This document shows, piece by piece, positions 10,201 to 18,116 of a DNA stretch of 36,516 bases. Within the stretch, counting starts at the first letter, position 1; each line of letters opens with the position of its first letter. The DNA is taken from positions 1 to 36,516 of the forward strand of contig JBFXHL010000017.1 in the NCBI GenBank assembly GCA_050177075.1, written 5' to 3'. The stretch comes from UBA2239 sp050177075 (GTDB taxonomy: Bacteria; Pseudomonadota; Gammaproteobacteria; Burkholderiales; UBA9220). The notes beneath the pieces were generated by a model. It saw only the letters and a list, made by a program, of their open reading frames with translations, did no database searches and was not told where the DNA came from. Made by a program: the position numbers and the translations under genes.

Positions 10201-10979
10201 TTGCCGATCATCCCCGTGGTGGGGGAGCTGGGGCTGGCGGTGTAGACCTTCTTCGGCATGCGGCCGGCCAGGTAGGCTTCGCGCCCGGCCTCCACCGCTT
10301 TCCTCATGGCGGAGGCCATCAGCACCGGGTCTTTCGCGCCGGCGATGGCGGTGTTCATCAGCACCGCGTCGCAGCCCAGCTCCATGGCGATGGCGGCATC
10401 GGAGGCGGTGCCCACGCCGGCGTCCACCACCACCGGCACCTTGAGGGTGTCGATGATGATCTGCAGATTCCACGGGTTGAGGATGCCCATGCCGGAGCCG
10501 ATGAGGGAGGCCAGGGGCATCACGGCGACGCAGCCGATGTCCTCCAGCTGCTTGGCGATGATGGGGTCGTCGGAGGTGTAGACCATCACCTGGAAGCCAT
10601 CCTTCACCAGCACCTCGGCGGCCTTGAGGGTCTCCACCACGTTGGGGTAGAGGGTGTGGGGGTCGCCGAGCACCTCCAGCTTCGCCAGGGCGTGGCCGTC
10701 GAGCAGCTCCCGCGCCAAGCGCAGGGTGCGGATGGCGTCGTCCGCCGTGTAGCAGCCGGCGGTGTTGGGCAGATAGGTGTATTTCGACGGCGGCAGGGCG
10801 TCCAGCAGGCTGGGCTCGCCGGCGGTCTGGCCGATGTTGGTGCGGCGGATGGCGACGGTGACGATCTCGGCGCCGGAGGCCTCGACGGCGCGGCGGGTTT
10901 CGTCGAAATCCTTGTACTTGCCCGTGCCCACCAGCAAACGGGACGAATAGGCTTTGCCTGCGATGACGAGTTGGTCCAT
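10197..10979 (-). CDS. thiG: Thiazole synthase
   Basis: A 260-residue TIM-barrel enzyme that makes the thiazole phosphate of thiamin from deoxyxylulose phosphate, dehydroglycine and ThiS thiocarboxylate. The Schiff-base lysine is probably Lys100 in LAKLEVLGD. Other family motifs are RLLVGTGKY near the N-terminus, RRTNIGQ, and VVVDAGVGTASDAA. It lies 32 bases after thiS, with trmB overlapping its end. Note that no TPP riboswitch is evident upstream of thiS; the space is occupied by a tRNA gene on the other strand. Confidence 0.95.
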   Translation of the reverse strand: MDQLVIAGKAYSSRLLVGTGKYKDFDETRRAVEASGAEIVTVAIRRTNIGQTAGEPSLLDALPPSKYTYLPNTAGCYTADDAIRTLRLARELLDGHALAKLEVLGDPHTLYPNVVETLKAAEVLVKDGFQVMVYTSDDPIIAKQLEDIGCVAVMPLASLIGSGMGILNPWNLQIIIDTLKVPVVVDAGVGTASDAAIAMELGCDAVLMNTAIAGAKDPVLMASAMRKAVEAGREAYLAGRMPKKVYTASPSSPTTGMIGK

Positions 10980-11011
10980 GGGGAATCCTGAAACAGTGGA
11001 TATGGGAGGAA

Positions 11012-11215
11012 TCAGCCGCCGCCCACGGCGACCACGATTTCCAGCTTATCGCCGTCGGCGAGAGCGGTTTCGGCGAACAGGCTGCGAGGCACGATCTCGC
11101 CGTTGCGCTCCACGGCGATGCGCTTGCCGACCAGGTCGAGCTTCTCCACCAACTGAGCTACGCTGAGAGGCTCCTCGAATGCGTGGGAAACGCCGTTGAC
11201 CGTAAGCTGCAACAC
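11012..11215 (-). CDS. thiS: Thiamin biosynthesis sulfur carrier protein ThiS
   Basis: A ubiquitin-like protein of 67 residues with VNG near the start, the conserved RIAVERNGEIVPR strand and the C-terminal Gly-Gly that is adenylated and thiocarboxylated. It donates sulfur to ThiG. I chose GTG at 11215, giving MLQLTVNG; TTG at 11212 is one codon shorter and equally plausible. No ribosome binding site decides between them. The start lies only 45 bases from the tRNA-Gly gene on the opposite strand, so its promoter must overlap that gene or its promoter. Confidence 0.85.
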   Translation of the reverse strand: MLQLTVNGVSHAFEEPLSVAQLVEKLDLVGKRIAVERNGEIVPRSLFAETALADGDKLEIVVAVGGG

Positions 11216-11216
11216 C

Positions 11217-11245
11217 TTCAACAACCCGCCGAAATCCAGTAGAAT
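11217..11245 (+). promoter_or_regulatory. Possible tRNA-Gly promoter
   Basis: A -10 box TAGAAT (11240-11245) lies 15 bases before the tRNA, with a weak -35 TTCAAC (11217-11222) 17 bases further up. It sits directly against the thiS start on the opposite strand. Confidence 0.4.
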
Positions 11246-11259
11246 GGCGATTCTAGCAT

Positions 11260-11333
11260 GCGGGTGTAGTTCAATGGTAGAACGGCAGCTTCCCAAGCTG
11301 CATACGAGGGTTCGATTCCCTTCACCCGCTCCA
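11260..11333 (+). tRNA. tRNA-Gly (anticodon CCC)
   Basis: A 74-base cloverleaf. The acceptor stem GCGGGTG pairs with CACCCGC, followed by T and an encoded CCA. The D arm is GTTCAATGGTAGAAC. The anticodon stem is GCAGC/GCTGC with loop TTCCCAA, giving anticodon CCC (11292-11294), which reads GGG codons. The T arm is GAGGGTTCGATTCCCTT. It is the only tRNA I found. It lies between the divergent thiS and the asmA-like gene. Confidence 0.96.
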
Positions 11334-11392
11334 CGCCCCCGCCGGCCTTTTTTGCTACAGTTCCAAGACGACCTCTACCCGCTGGAGCTTCC

Positions 11393-13486
11393 ATGAACCG
11401 CTTTCTCAAGTACGGGCTGTACGCCTTGGCAGGATTCTTCGCCATCCTCGCCATCCTCACCGGAGTAGTGGTCGCCACCTTCAACCCCAACGATTACAAA
11501 CCCCTGATCGTCAAGCTGGTGCAGGAGAAGAAACAGCGGACCCTGAATATCCAAGGGGATATCAAGCTGGCCTTCTTTCCCAAGATCGGCGCCGACCTGG
11601 GCAAGGTGTCCCTGAGCGAGCGCAACAGCCAGGAGGAATTCGCCTCGGTGGGCAACGCCCGGGTTTTCCTGGCGCTGCTCCCGCTGCTGAGGAAGCAACT
11701 GGTGGTGGATCAGGTTCGCATCGACGGCCTGCGCGCCAAACTGATCCGCAACCCGGACGGCAGCACCAATATCGACGATCTGCTGAAAAAGGAAGAAGAA
11801 AGCCCACAGTTCAAGTTCGACATCGACAGCGTCAAGGTCAGCAATTCGGCCTTGACCCTGGACGACCGCCAGGGCGGACAGAAGCTGGTGGTCAGCGGTC
11901 TCGATCTCTCCACCGGACGCATTGCCAACGGCGCCCCCAGCGACCTGGACCTCGGCTTCCAGGTGCAAAGCGGCGGCGCGAAAACGGCAACCCAGGTGAA
12001 GCTCTCCTCCGGCTTCCTTTTCGACCTGGACGCCAAGCACTACCGCCTGGACAATCTCAAGGCCCGCGTCAGCGGTGAGGGCCTCGAGGTCAAACTGGAC
12101 GCGCCCCGCGTCGACATCGCTCCCGACAAAGCCAGCGGAGAAAGCATCACCCTGGAGGCCGACATCGCCCACCCTGGCGCCAAGCTCCACGCCCGCCTCA
12201 CCATGCCCGGCATCAGCGGCAATGCCCGGGCGCTGCGTATCGGCGAAATGCAGGTCGATCTGGACGGCACCCAGGGGCAAAACGCCTTCCAGGGCAAGCT
12301 CAGCACGCCGGTGAACGGCGACCTGGACGCCCGGCGCTTCGACTTTCCCTCCCTGGCGGCCAGCGTGACAGTGAACAATCCGAAGTTTCCCGGCGGCAAG
12401 CTGAGCGCCGACCTGAAGGGCAAGGGTAGCCTCGACATCCCGAACCACAATGCCGCTTTCGCGCTCAACGGTCGCCTGGATGAAAGCGCCCTGCAGGCCA
12501 AGCTGGGGCTTACCGCCTTTGCCCCCCCCGCCTACACCTTCGACATCGCCCTCGACAGGCTGGACCTGGACCGCTACCTGCCGCCGGGGCCGAAGGCGGG
12601 CAATTCCGCCGAGCAACCCCTGGACCTGTCGGCGCTGAAGGCCCTCAACGCCAGCGGCAGCCTGCGCATCGGCGACCTCAAGGTCTCCAACGTCAAGGCC
12701 AGCAACCTGCGCCTGGACATGAAGGCCGACGACGGCAAGCTACAGGTCGCCCCCCTTTCCGCCAATCTTTACCAGGGCACCCTCAACGGGTCCCTGGCGG
12801 TCAATGCCCGCGGCACCCCTCAAGTGTCGGCACAGCAGCGCTTGTCCGGGATCAGCATCGGCCCCCTGCTCAAGGACGCCGCCGACAAGGACATCCTGGA
12901 GGGGCGCGGCAACCTGAACCTCGACGTCAGCGCCAGCGGCGCCACCGTCGGCGCCATGAAGAAAACTCTCGCCGGCAGCGCCGCCGTCAGTCTGCGGGAC
13001 GGCGCCATCAAGGGCATCAACCTCGCCCAGACCCTGCGCAACGCCAAGGCCAAGCTGGGAAGCTTGCGGGGCGAGCAGACCGTCGCCGCCAACGCCCAGG
13101 AGAAAACCGATTTCAGCGAGCTCTCCGCCTCTTTCCGCATCGCCAACGGCATCGCCCACAACGACGACCTCAACGGCAAGTCCCCCCTCCTGCGCCTGAG
13201 CGGCAACGGCGACGTCAACCTGGGCGCGGGGAGCGTGGATTATCTTGCCAAGACCACCGTGGTCGGCACCCTGGAAGGTCAGGGCGGCCAGGATCTGGCG
13301 TCCCTCAAGGGCGTGACCATCCCGGTGCGCATTCGCGGCCCCTTCGACAAGCTTTCCTACTCCCTGGATTTCGCCGGCATCGCCGAAGGCGCGATGAAGG
13401 CCAAGGTGGAGGAGAAGAAGGAGGCGATAAAGGAAAAGGCCCGGGACGAACTCAAAAAGGGCCTGCAGGACCTGTTCAAGCGCTGA
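11393..13486 (+). CDS. AsmA family envelope protein
   Basis: A 697-residue protein with an N-terminal membrane anchor (residues 5-29), the typical AsmA start FNPNDYKPLIVKLVQEKKQR, and a long beta-rich periplasmic part. The C-terminal AsmA_2-like segment contains GAIKGINLAQTLR. AsmA-like proteins are bridge-like envelope proteins linked to outer-membrane and phospholipid homeostasis. The last 30 residues are very lysine/glutamate rich. Its stop overlaps the mutY start (TGATG), indicating one transcription unit of asmA-mutY-purC. The exact paralogue cannot be told. Confidence 0.88.
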   Translation: MNRFLKYGLYALAGFFAILAILTGVVVATFNPNDYKPLIVKLVQEKKQRTLNIQGDIKLAFFPKIGADLGKVSLSERNSQEEFASVGNARVFLALLPLLRKQLVVDQVRIDGLRAKLIRNPDGSTNIDDLLKKEEESPQFKFDIDSVKVSNSALTLDDRQGGQKLVVSGLDLSTGRIANGAPSDLDLGFQVQSGGAKTATQVKLSSGFLFDLDAKHYRLDNLKARVSGEGLEVKLDAPRVDIAPDKASGESITLEADIAHPGAKLHARLTMPGISGNARALRIGEMQVDLDGTQGQNAFQGKLSTPVNGDLDARRFDFPSLAASVTVNNPKFPGGKLSADLKGKGSLDIPNHNAAFALNGRLDESALQAKLGLTAFAPPAYTFDIALDRLDLDRYLPPGPKAGNSAEQPLDLSALKALNASGSLRIGDLKVSNVKASNLRLDMKADDGKLQVAPLSANLYQGTLNGSLAVNARGTPQVSAQQRLSGISIGPLLKDAADKDILEGRGNLNLDVSASGATVGAMKKTLAGSAAVSLRDGAIKGINLAQTLRNAKAKLGSLRGEQTVAANAQEKTDFSELSASFRIANGIAHNDDLNGKSPLLRLSGNGDVNLGAGSVDYLAKTTVVGTLEGQGGQDLASLKGVTIPVRIRGPFDKLSYSLDFAGIAEGAMKAKVEEKKEAIKEKARDELKKGLQDLFKR

Positions 13487-14529
13487 TGCCCCCCTTCACC
13501 GACAAGCTCATCGCCTGGCAGCAGGTCCACGGACGCCACGATCTGCCCTGGCAAAACACCCGCGATCCCTACGCCATCTGGGTGTCGGAAATCATGCTGC
13601 AGCAGACCCAGGTGGCCACCGTCATCCCCTACTACCTCCGCTTCATGGCCCGCTTTCCCACCCTCGCCGACCTGGCCGCCGCCACCGAGGAGGACGTCTT
13701 GGCCCTATGGAGCGGTCTTGGCTACTACTCCCGGGGGCGCAACCTGCACCGGGCCGCCCTGCAGGTGATGGAGCGCCATGACGGCGCCTTTCCCAAGGAC
13801 CCCGCCCTGATCGCCGAATTGCCGGGCATCGGCCGCTCCACCGCCGCCGCCATCGCCGCCTTCGCCTTCGGCAGCCGCCTCGCCATTCTGGACGGCAACG
13901 TGAAGCGGGTACTCACCCGCTGCTTCGGCATCGCCGGCTATCCCGGCGACCGCGCGGTGGAAAACGCCCTCTGGCGACAGGCCGAAGATCTCCTGCCCGA
14001 ACGCGGCATCGAGGCCTACACCCAGGGGCTGATGGACCTGGGGGCCACGCTCTGCACCCGCGGCAGGCCCCGCTGCGCGGAATGCCCCATGGCCGATCTG
14101 TGCTTCGCCCACCGCGAAAACCGCGTCAAGGATTTCCCCGGCCCCAAGCCGCGCAAGGCCCTGCCCGAAAAAACCACCGCCATGGCGCTGCTCCTTTGCG
14201 ACGGCGAAATCTATCTGGAAAAACGGCCGCCGACGGGCATCTGGGGCGGCCTGTGGAGCTTGCCGGAACTCCCCGTCGGCGTCCCGCCGGAAAAGTCTGC
14301 TGCCGAGCGTTACGGGGTGATGGTAAAATCCTGCCAGCCCTTGCCGGGTTTTACGCACACTTTCAGCCACTTCCGGCTGCACATCGCGCCCTGGCTGATG
14401 GCCGTGCGGCCGGACGGCAAGCGGGCCGCCGAGCCGGGTGGCCTCTGGCTCAACCTTGAAGAAATCCGCGGCGCGGCCCTGCCGGCCCCGGTAAAAAAAC
14501 TGATTGCTGACATCCAGGAAAAACCATGA
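13486..14529 (+). CDS. mutY: A/G-specific adenine DNA glycosylase
   Basis: A 347-residue base-excision repair enzyme that removes adenine opposite 8-oxoguanine. Catalytic Glu35 is in SEIMLQQTQV and the catalytic Asp is in AILDGNVKRVL after the helix-hairpin-helix LPGIGRSTAAAI. The iron-sulfur cluster ligands C-x6-C-x2-C-x5-C are intact (CTRGRPRCAECPMADLC). The C-terminal NUDIX-like domain that recognises 8-oxoG begins near residue 230. It overlaps asmA by one base and purC by four, so translation is probably coupled. Confidence 0.95.
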   Translation: MPPFTDKLIAWQQVHGRHDLPWQNTRDPYAIWVSEIMLQQTQVATVIPYYLRFMARFPTLADLAAATEEDVLALWSGLGYYSRGRNLHRAALQVMERHDGAFPKDPALIAELPGIGRSTAAAIAAFAFGSRLAILDGNVKRVLTRCFGIAGYPGDRAVENALWRQAEDLLPERGIEAYTQGLMDLGATLCTRGRPRCAECPMADLCFAHRENRVKDFPGPKPRKALPEKTTAMALLLCDGEIYLEKRPPTGIWGGLWSLPELPVGVPPEKSAAERYGVMVKSCQPLPGFTHTFSHFRLHIAPWLMAVRPDGKRAAEPGGLWLNLEEIRGAALPAPVKKLIADIQEKP

Positions 14530-15407
14530 GCGCCCTCTTCCAATCCGACATCAAAAGCCTGCCCCTCCTCAACCGCGGCAAGGTCCGCGACATCTATGCC
14601 GTGGGCGAGGACAAACTGCTGGTCGTCACCACCGACCGCCTGTCCGCCTTCGATGTGGTCCTGCCGACGCCGATTCCCGACAAGGGCAAGATTCTCACCG
14701 CCGTGGCCGATTTCTGGTTTCACAAACTGTCCCACATCGTCCCCAACCAGCTCACCGGCATCGCCCCCGAGACGGTGGTGGCCGCCGAGGAAAAGGACCA
14801 GGTGGCGGGCCGCGCCATCGTGGTGAAGAAGCTCAAGCCCCTGCCCATCGAGGCCATCGTCCGCGGCTACCTGGTGGGTTCCGGCTGGAAGGAATACAAG
14901 ACCAGCGGTACGGTGTGCAGCATTCCGCTCCCCGCCGGCCTGCGGGAAGCCGACCGCCTGCCCGAGCCCCTCTTCACCCCCTCCACCAAGGCCGAGGTAG
15001 GCGCCCACGACGAGAACATCAGCTTCGCCAAGGCCGAGGAACTGCTGGGCAAGGAGCTGGCCGCCAAGGTCCGCGACGTGAGCATCGCCCTCTACCAAGA
15101 AGCGGCGGCATACGCCCTCACCCGGGGCATCATCATCGCCGACACCAAGTTCGAGTTCGGCCTGGATGACGCCGGTATCCTGCACCTCATCGACGAGGCC
15201 CTGACACCCGATTCCTCGCGCTTCTGGCCCGCCGACAGCTACGCCCCCGGCGCCAATCCGCCCAGCTTCGACAAGCAGTACGTGCGCGACTGGCTGGAGG
15301 CCCAGAACTGGAACAAGAAGCCGCCCGCCCCGGCCCTGCCCGCCGACGTGGCGGCGAAAACCACGGAGAAATACCGCGAGGCCCTGACCCGCCTGACCCA
15401 GGGTTAA
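14526..15407 (+). CDS. purC: Phosphoribosylaminoimidazole-succinocarboxamide synthase
   Basis: A 293-residue enzyme of purine synthesis joining CAIR and aspartate with ATP to give SAICAR. Visible motifs are GKVRDIYAVGEDKLL near the start, IVRGYLVGSGWKEY, and LIDEALTPDSSRFW. The length fits the longer, yeast-like PurC form seen in many betaproteobacteria. It starts inside mutY (ATGA overlap). After its stop come two inverted repeats but no T-run terminator. Confidence 0.95.
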   Translation: MSALFQSDIKSLPLLNRGKVRDIYAVGEDKLLVVTTDRLSAFDVVLPTPIPDKGKILTAVADFWFHKLSHIVPNQLTGIAPETVVAAEEKDQVAGRAIVVKKLKPLPIEAIVRGYLVGSGWKEYKTSGTVCSIPLPAGLREADRLPEPLFTPSTKAEVGAHDENISFAKAEELLGKELAAKVRDVSIALYQEAAAYALTRGIIIADTKFEFGLDDAGILHLIDEALTPDSSRFWPADSYAPGANPPSFDKQYVRDWLEAQNWNKKPPAPALPADVAAKTTEKYREALTRLTQG

Positions 15408-15451
15408 TACAAGAAGAACGGGAGCCCCTTGTAAACCCCGGGGCATCCCTT

Positions 15452-15485
15452 TACTCTTGGCGGCAACGCGCTGCCGCCAAGAGTA
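15452..15485. repeat. Perfect 14-base inverted repeat
   Basis: TACTCTTGGCGGCA (15452-15465) and TGCCGCCAAGAGTA (15472-15485) match perfectly around a 6-base loop ACGCGC. It lies 45 bases after purC and 45 before the PilZ gene. There is no T-run, so a simple rho-independent terminator is unlikely. A smaller GCCCC/GGGGC dyad lies just upstream. It could be a regulatory-protein site, an RNA hairpin or a REP-type element. Confidence 0.7.
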
Positions 15486-15529
15486 GCCGTATCCGCTTAC
15501 AACCGACCGCCGCGAGGGTCACGACCAGC

Positions 15530-16459
15530 ATGAGTAGCCTGGTACCGATCAAAAAAGCCGAGATCGCCGTGGGCAAGCCCCTGCCCTGGCCGATCTACGA
15601 CGCCAATCACAACCTCCTCATGAACGAGGGGGTCGTCGTGCAGAACCAGCGTCAATTGGACATCCTCTGCTCCCAGGGCCTTTATCGCGAAACCAAATGG
15701 GACCTCAAGCCGGCCAAGCGCTCGCCCCGGCCTCTGCTGCGTAATCCATCCCCCGCCGAGGACAAGGCCCCGCCCCCGCCGCCCCGCAAAGATGGGGTGG
15801 AGATGAAGCTCAGCGATATGAAGCTGCGCATCGGCGATCGTCTGCAGCTGCAGGAAATCACCGGGGAGAAGGCGCGCCACCTCACCAAGCTGGTGGGCTA
15901 TCTGGACGGCAGCTCCCTCATCGTCACCACCCCCGTGCGGGACGGCAAGCCGCTGATCTTCCTCGATCGGCAGCCCTTCATCGTGCGCGCCTTCTCGGGC
16001 AAGCACGCCTTCGCCTTCGAAACCCACCTGCTGAAGTCCTACCCCGCCCCCTATCCCCATCTCCACCTGGCGAGCCCGAAACTCGTCAACAAGCTGGAAA
16101 TCCGTACCGCCGAACGCATCGATTGCAACTACATCACCTCGGTAACGGCGGAGAACGCCCCCGACAAGCCGCCCCGGGCCGCCGTCATCGTCGACCTGAG
16201 CATTTCCGGCGCCAAAGTGACCGCCAAGGAGACCCTGGGCGAAAAGGGCACGCCCATCGTGCTTGCCTTCCGCTGCGAAGGCCACGGCTCGGACGAATAC
16301 CTCACCCTGCGCGGCGTCATCCGCCATATCAGCGGCGACTTCGACGTCTCCAACGGGACGCCGGAAATCCATCACGGCGTCGAATTCGTCGACCTGCAAC
16401 CGAGCGAGCGGTTGATCCTGGAAAACACCATCTACCGCAAACTGATCGACGCCCTCTGA
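15530..16459 (+). CDS. PilZ-domain protein, probable c-di-GMP receptor
   Basis: A 309-residue protein. The C-terminal third is a PilZ domain with the c-di-GMP-binding signature RTAER, followed by DLSISGAKV (R-x3-R and D-x-S-x2-G). A beta-rich domain before it (from KLRIGDRLQLQ to FETHLLKSY) resembles the N-terminal partner domain of YcgR-type flagellar brakes. The first 55 residues form a further segment (AEIAVGKPLPWPIYDANHNLL), joined by a proline-rich linker (PPPPP near residue 81). It probably links c-di-GMP to motility or surface behaviour, but the target is unknown. A bidirectional terminator follows. pilT and pilU are elsewhere in the window. Confidence 0.85.
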   Translation: MSSLVPIKKAEIAVGKPLPWPIYDANHNLLMNEGVVVQNQRQLDILCSQGLYRETKWDLKPAKRSPRPLLRNPSPAEDKAPPPPPRKDGVEMKLSDMKLRIGDRLQLQEITGEKARHLTKLVGYLDGSSLIVTTPVRDGKPLIFLDRQPFIVRAFSGKHAFAFETHLLKSYPAPYPHLHLASPKLVNKLEIRTAERIDCNYITSVTAENAPDKPPRAAVIVDLSISGAKVTAKETLGEKGTPIVLAFRCEGHGSDEYLTLRGVIRHISGDFDVSNGTPEIHHGVEFVDLQPSERLILENTIYRKLIDAL

Positions 16460-16468
16460 TTCGGCAAT

Positions 16469-16496
16469 AAAAAAGCCCCGCCGTAGCGGGGCTTTT
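16469..16496. terminator. Bidirectional rho-independent terminator
   Basis: Stem GCCCCGC/GCGGGGC with a CGTA loop, flanked by A residues on one side and TTTT on the other. It lies between the convergent PilZ gene and erpA and can serve both. Confidence 0.9.
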
Positions 16497-16514
16497 CCTC
16501 GCGGCTTCCCTCGC

Positions 16515-16865
16515 TCAGGCGGAGAAGGAGGAACCGCAGCCGCAAGTGGACACGGCGTTGGGGTTCTTGATCACGAACTGGGAACCTTCCAGGCTTTCCT
16601 TGTAATCGATTTCCGCGCCCACCAGGTACTGGAAGCTCATGGAATCCACCAGCAGGGTCACGCCGCCTTTCTCGATGGTGGTGTCGTCTTCGTTCACGCT
16701 CTCGTCGAAGGTGAAACCGTACTGGAAGCCGGAACAGCCGCCGCCGGTCACGAAGACCCGCAGCTTGAGGCCCGGGGTGCCTTCCTCGTCGATCAACTCC
16801 TTCACTTTCTTGGCCGCGCTATCGGTGAAAATCAACGGGCTCGGCGCTTCGGTCACTGCATTCAT
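16515..16865 (-). CDS. erpA: Iron-sulfur cluster insertion protein ErpA
   Basis: A 116-residue A-type carrier that passes Fe-S clusters to apoproteins. The three cluster cysteines are in GGGCSGF and in the C-terminal TCGCGSSF. The start at 16865 was chosen over one five codons upstream because AGGAGG lies at the right distance. It has its own promoter at 16903-16931 and ends at a strong terminator. No clear IscR site is visible. Confidence 0.94.
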   Translation of the reverse strand: MNAVTEAPSPLIFTDSAAKKVKELIDEEGTPGLKLRVFVTGGGCSGFQYGFTFDESVNEDDTTIEKGGVTLLVDSMSFQYLVGAEIDYKESLEGSQFVIKNPNAVSTCGCGSSFSA

Positions 16866-16902
16866 GGCAAACCTCCTCAATACTTAACAAAATCACTAGA
16901 CA

Positions 16903-16931
16903 ATTATGCGCCGTCACCCTTGCTCGGTCAA
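16903..16931 (-). promoter_or_regulatory. erpA promoter
   Basis: On the minus strand, TTGACC (16926-16931) and CATAAT (16903-16908) are separated by 17 bases. Both boxes match the sigma-70 consensus at five of six positions. The -35 box overlaps the end of the bactofilin gene. Confidence 0.75.
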
Positions 16932-17359
16932 TCGGCAGCCTTCTCTCCACCGCTGTTCTCCTCGGCCGCGACGGGGGAGTGATAATGCGCCACCCCGTTC
17001 TCCTGGTACACCAGCTTGCCCTCGACGATGGCGCCGAGATGCATTTCCAGCGTTTTATAGTGCACATCCCCTGTGACATGGGCCTTGGGTTGCAGTTCCG
17101 CGTATTCGGTTGCGTAAACCGGCCCCATCACCTGACCGTTGATGACCACGTGGGAAACCCGTATTTCGCCGTCTACCCGGGCCGACTCGGACAGGACGAG
17201 GGTGCCGGACTGCCCCGCCTCGGCGCTGATGTTCCCCTTCACGTGGCCGTCGATGCGCAGGCCGCCGCTGAAGGTGATGTTTCCCTCGATGCGGGTGCCC
17301 GCTCCGATGAGGGTATCGATGCGATTCTGCGGCCTGCTGGTTTTTTTTCCGAAGAACAT
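16928..17359 (-). CDS. Bactofilin
   Basis: A 143-residue bactofilin (CcmA/BacA family). The core, about residues 12-110, is the beta-helical polymerising domain: IDTLIGAGTRIEGNITFSGG, then repeated hydrophobic turns LRIDGHVKGNI and ARVDGEIRVSHVVINGQV. Tails on either side are short and charged. Bactofilins form nucleotide-free filaments that act as scaffolds in cell shape, polarity or envelope synthesis. It lies 10 bases after the DUF6776 gene and upstream of erpA; this order recurs in betaproteobacteria. Confidence 0.92.
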   Translation of the reverse strand: MFFGKKTSRPQNRIDTLIGAGTRIEGNITFSGGLRIDGHVKGNISAEAGQSGTLVLSESARVDGEIRVSHVVINGQVMGPVYATEYAELQPKAHVTGDVHYKTLEMHLGAIVEGKLVYQENGVAHYHSPVAAEENSGGEKAAD

Positions 17360-17369
17360 GCTAGCTCCC

Positions 17370-18116
17370 TTAAGGCAGAACTACGGTCTGCTGCAACTTG
17401 GGGTACGTTGCCCCCCCCTCGAACACCCGAGCTTGGACGGATTTTACCACCGCTCCCTGGGGCGCCTGAAAACTTCCGTTCACCCGCTGGAAATAGCGGA
17501 AATTCAACTCCAATCCGGGAAGGCTCTCTCCCACGGCGGGCACGACCTGCACACCCTTTTCCCCGTTGAGGACGTAATTCACCAACAACTGCACCCGGCC
17601 GCGGAAATCCTTTTCCCGCGTCCCCTCCTGCATCACCAGGAGGCGGTAGCGGAATTCGCCCGGCATGCCCCCCGCCTCGACCTTGAAGCGGGGCAGGGTC
17701 ACTTGGTTCGTCCCCTTGCCCCGTGGCATCAGGGTCTGGAAAAAGGCGATGTCTTCCTGCAGCCGGGAATTCTCGTCCTGCTGGCTCTTGAGAGACTTGG
17801 TCAAATCCGCCTGGGCCGAACGCTCCATCTGCAGCTGTCGCTCCCCGGCCGCCACGGTGGCTCGCAAGTCGGCATTCTCCTTCTCCAGCCGCTTCACCTC
17901 CCCGCGCAAGCGCACCAGCTCTCCGCCGGTCTCGTCGCGGGCAAAACCCGCCACCCGCATGCCGGAATCGAATATTTCCTGGGCGAACAGCAAACCCAGG
18001 GCCACAGCCAGGCCAAACAGGGTCCAGCGCCAATACCAGGGAACGTGGGTGCGCACCGCCATCTGCGGCGCTGCGATGCCGAAACGGCGACGCAGCTTGC
18101 GCTTGACCGTTCTCAT
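17370..18116 (-). CDS. DUF6776-like membrane-anchored coiled-coil protein
   Basis: A 248-residue protein with a basic N-terminus, one membrane segment (about residues 28-46, WRWTLFGLAVALGLLFAQ), a coiled coil at about 60-115 (LRGEVKRLEKENADLRATV), and a beta-rich C-terminal domain. It matches the uncharacterised DUF6776 type found beside bactofilins in betaproteobacteria, as I recall. It overlaps argC by four bases and precedes the bactofilin by ten, so it is probably co-transcribed with both. A role in anchoring or positioning bactofilin is a guess from context only. Confidence 0.75.
   Translation of the reverse strand: MRTVKRKLRRRFGIAAPQMAVRTHVPWYWRWTLFGLAVALGLLFAQEIFDSGMRVAGFARDETGGELVRLRGEVKRLEKENADLRATVAAGERQLQMERSAQADLTKSLKSQQDENSRLQEDIAFFQTLMPRGKGTNQVTLPRFKVEAGGMPGEFRYRLLVMQEGTREKDFRGRVQLLVNYVLNGEKGVQVVPAVGESLPGLELNFRYFQRVNGSFQAPQGAVVKSVQARVFEGGATYPKLQQTVVLP

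Noticed and set aside
9325..10245. Single 306-codon plus-strand frame from the HMA-like start
   Set aside because: Beyond about 9425 it is mostly antisense to trmB and loses protein-like character. A decayed short gene explains the start better.
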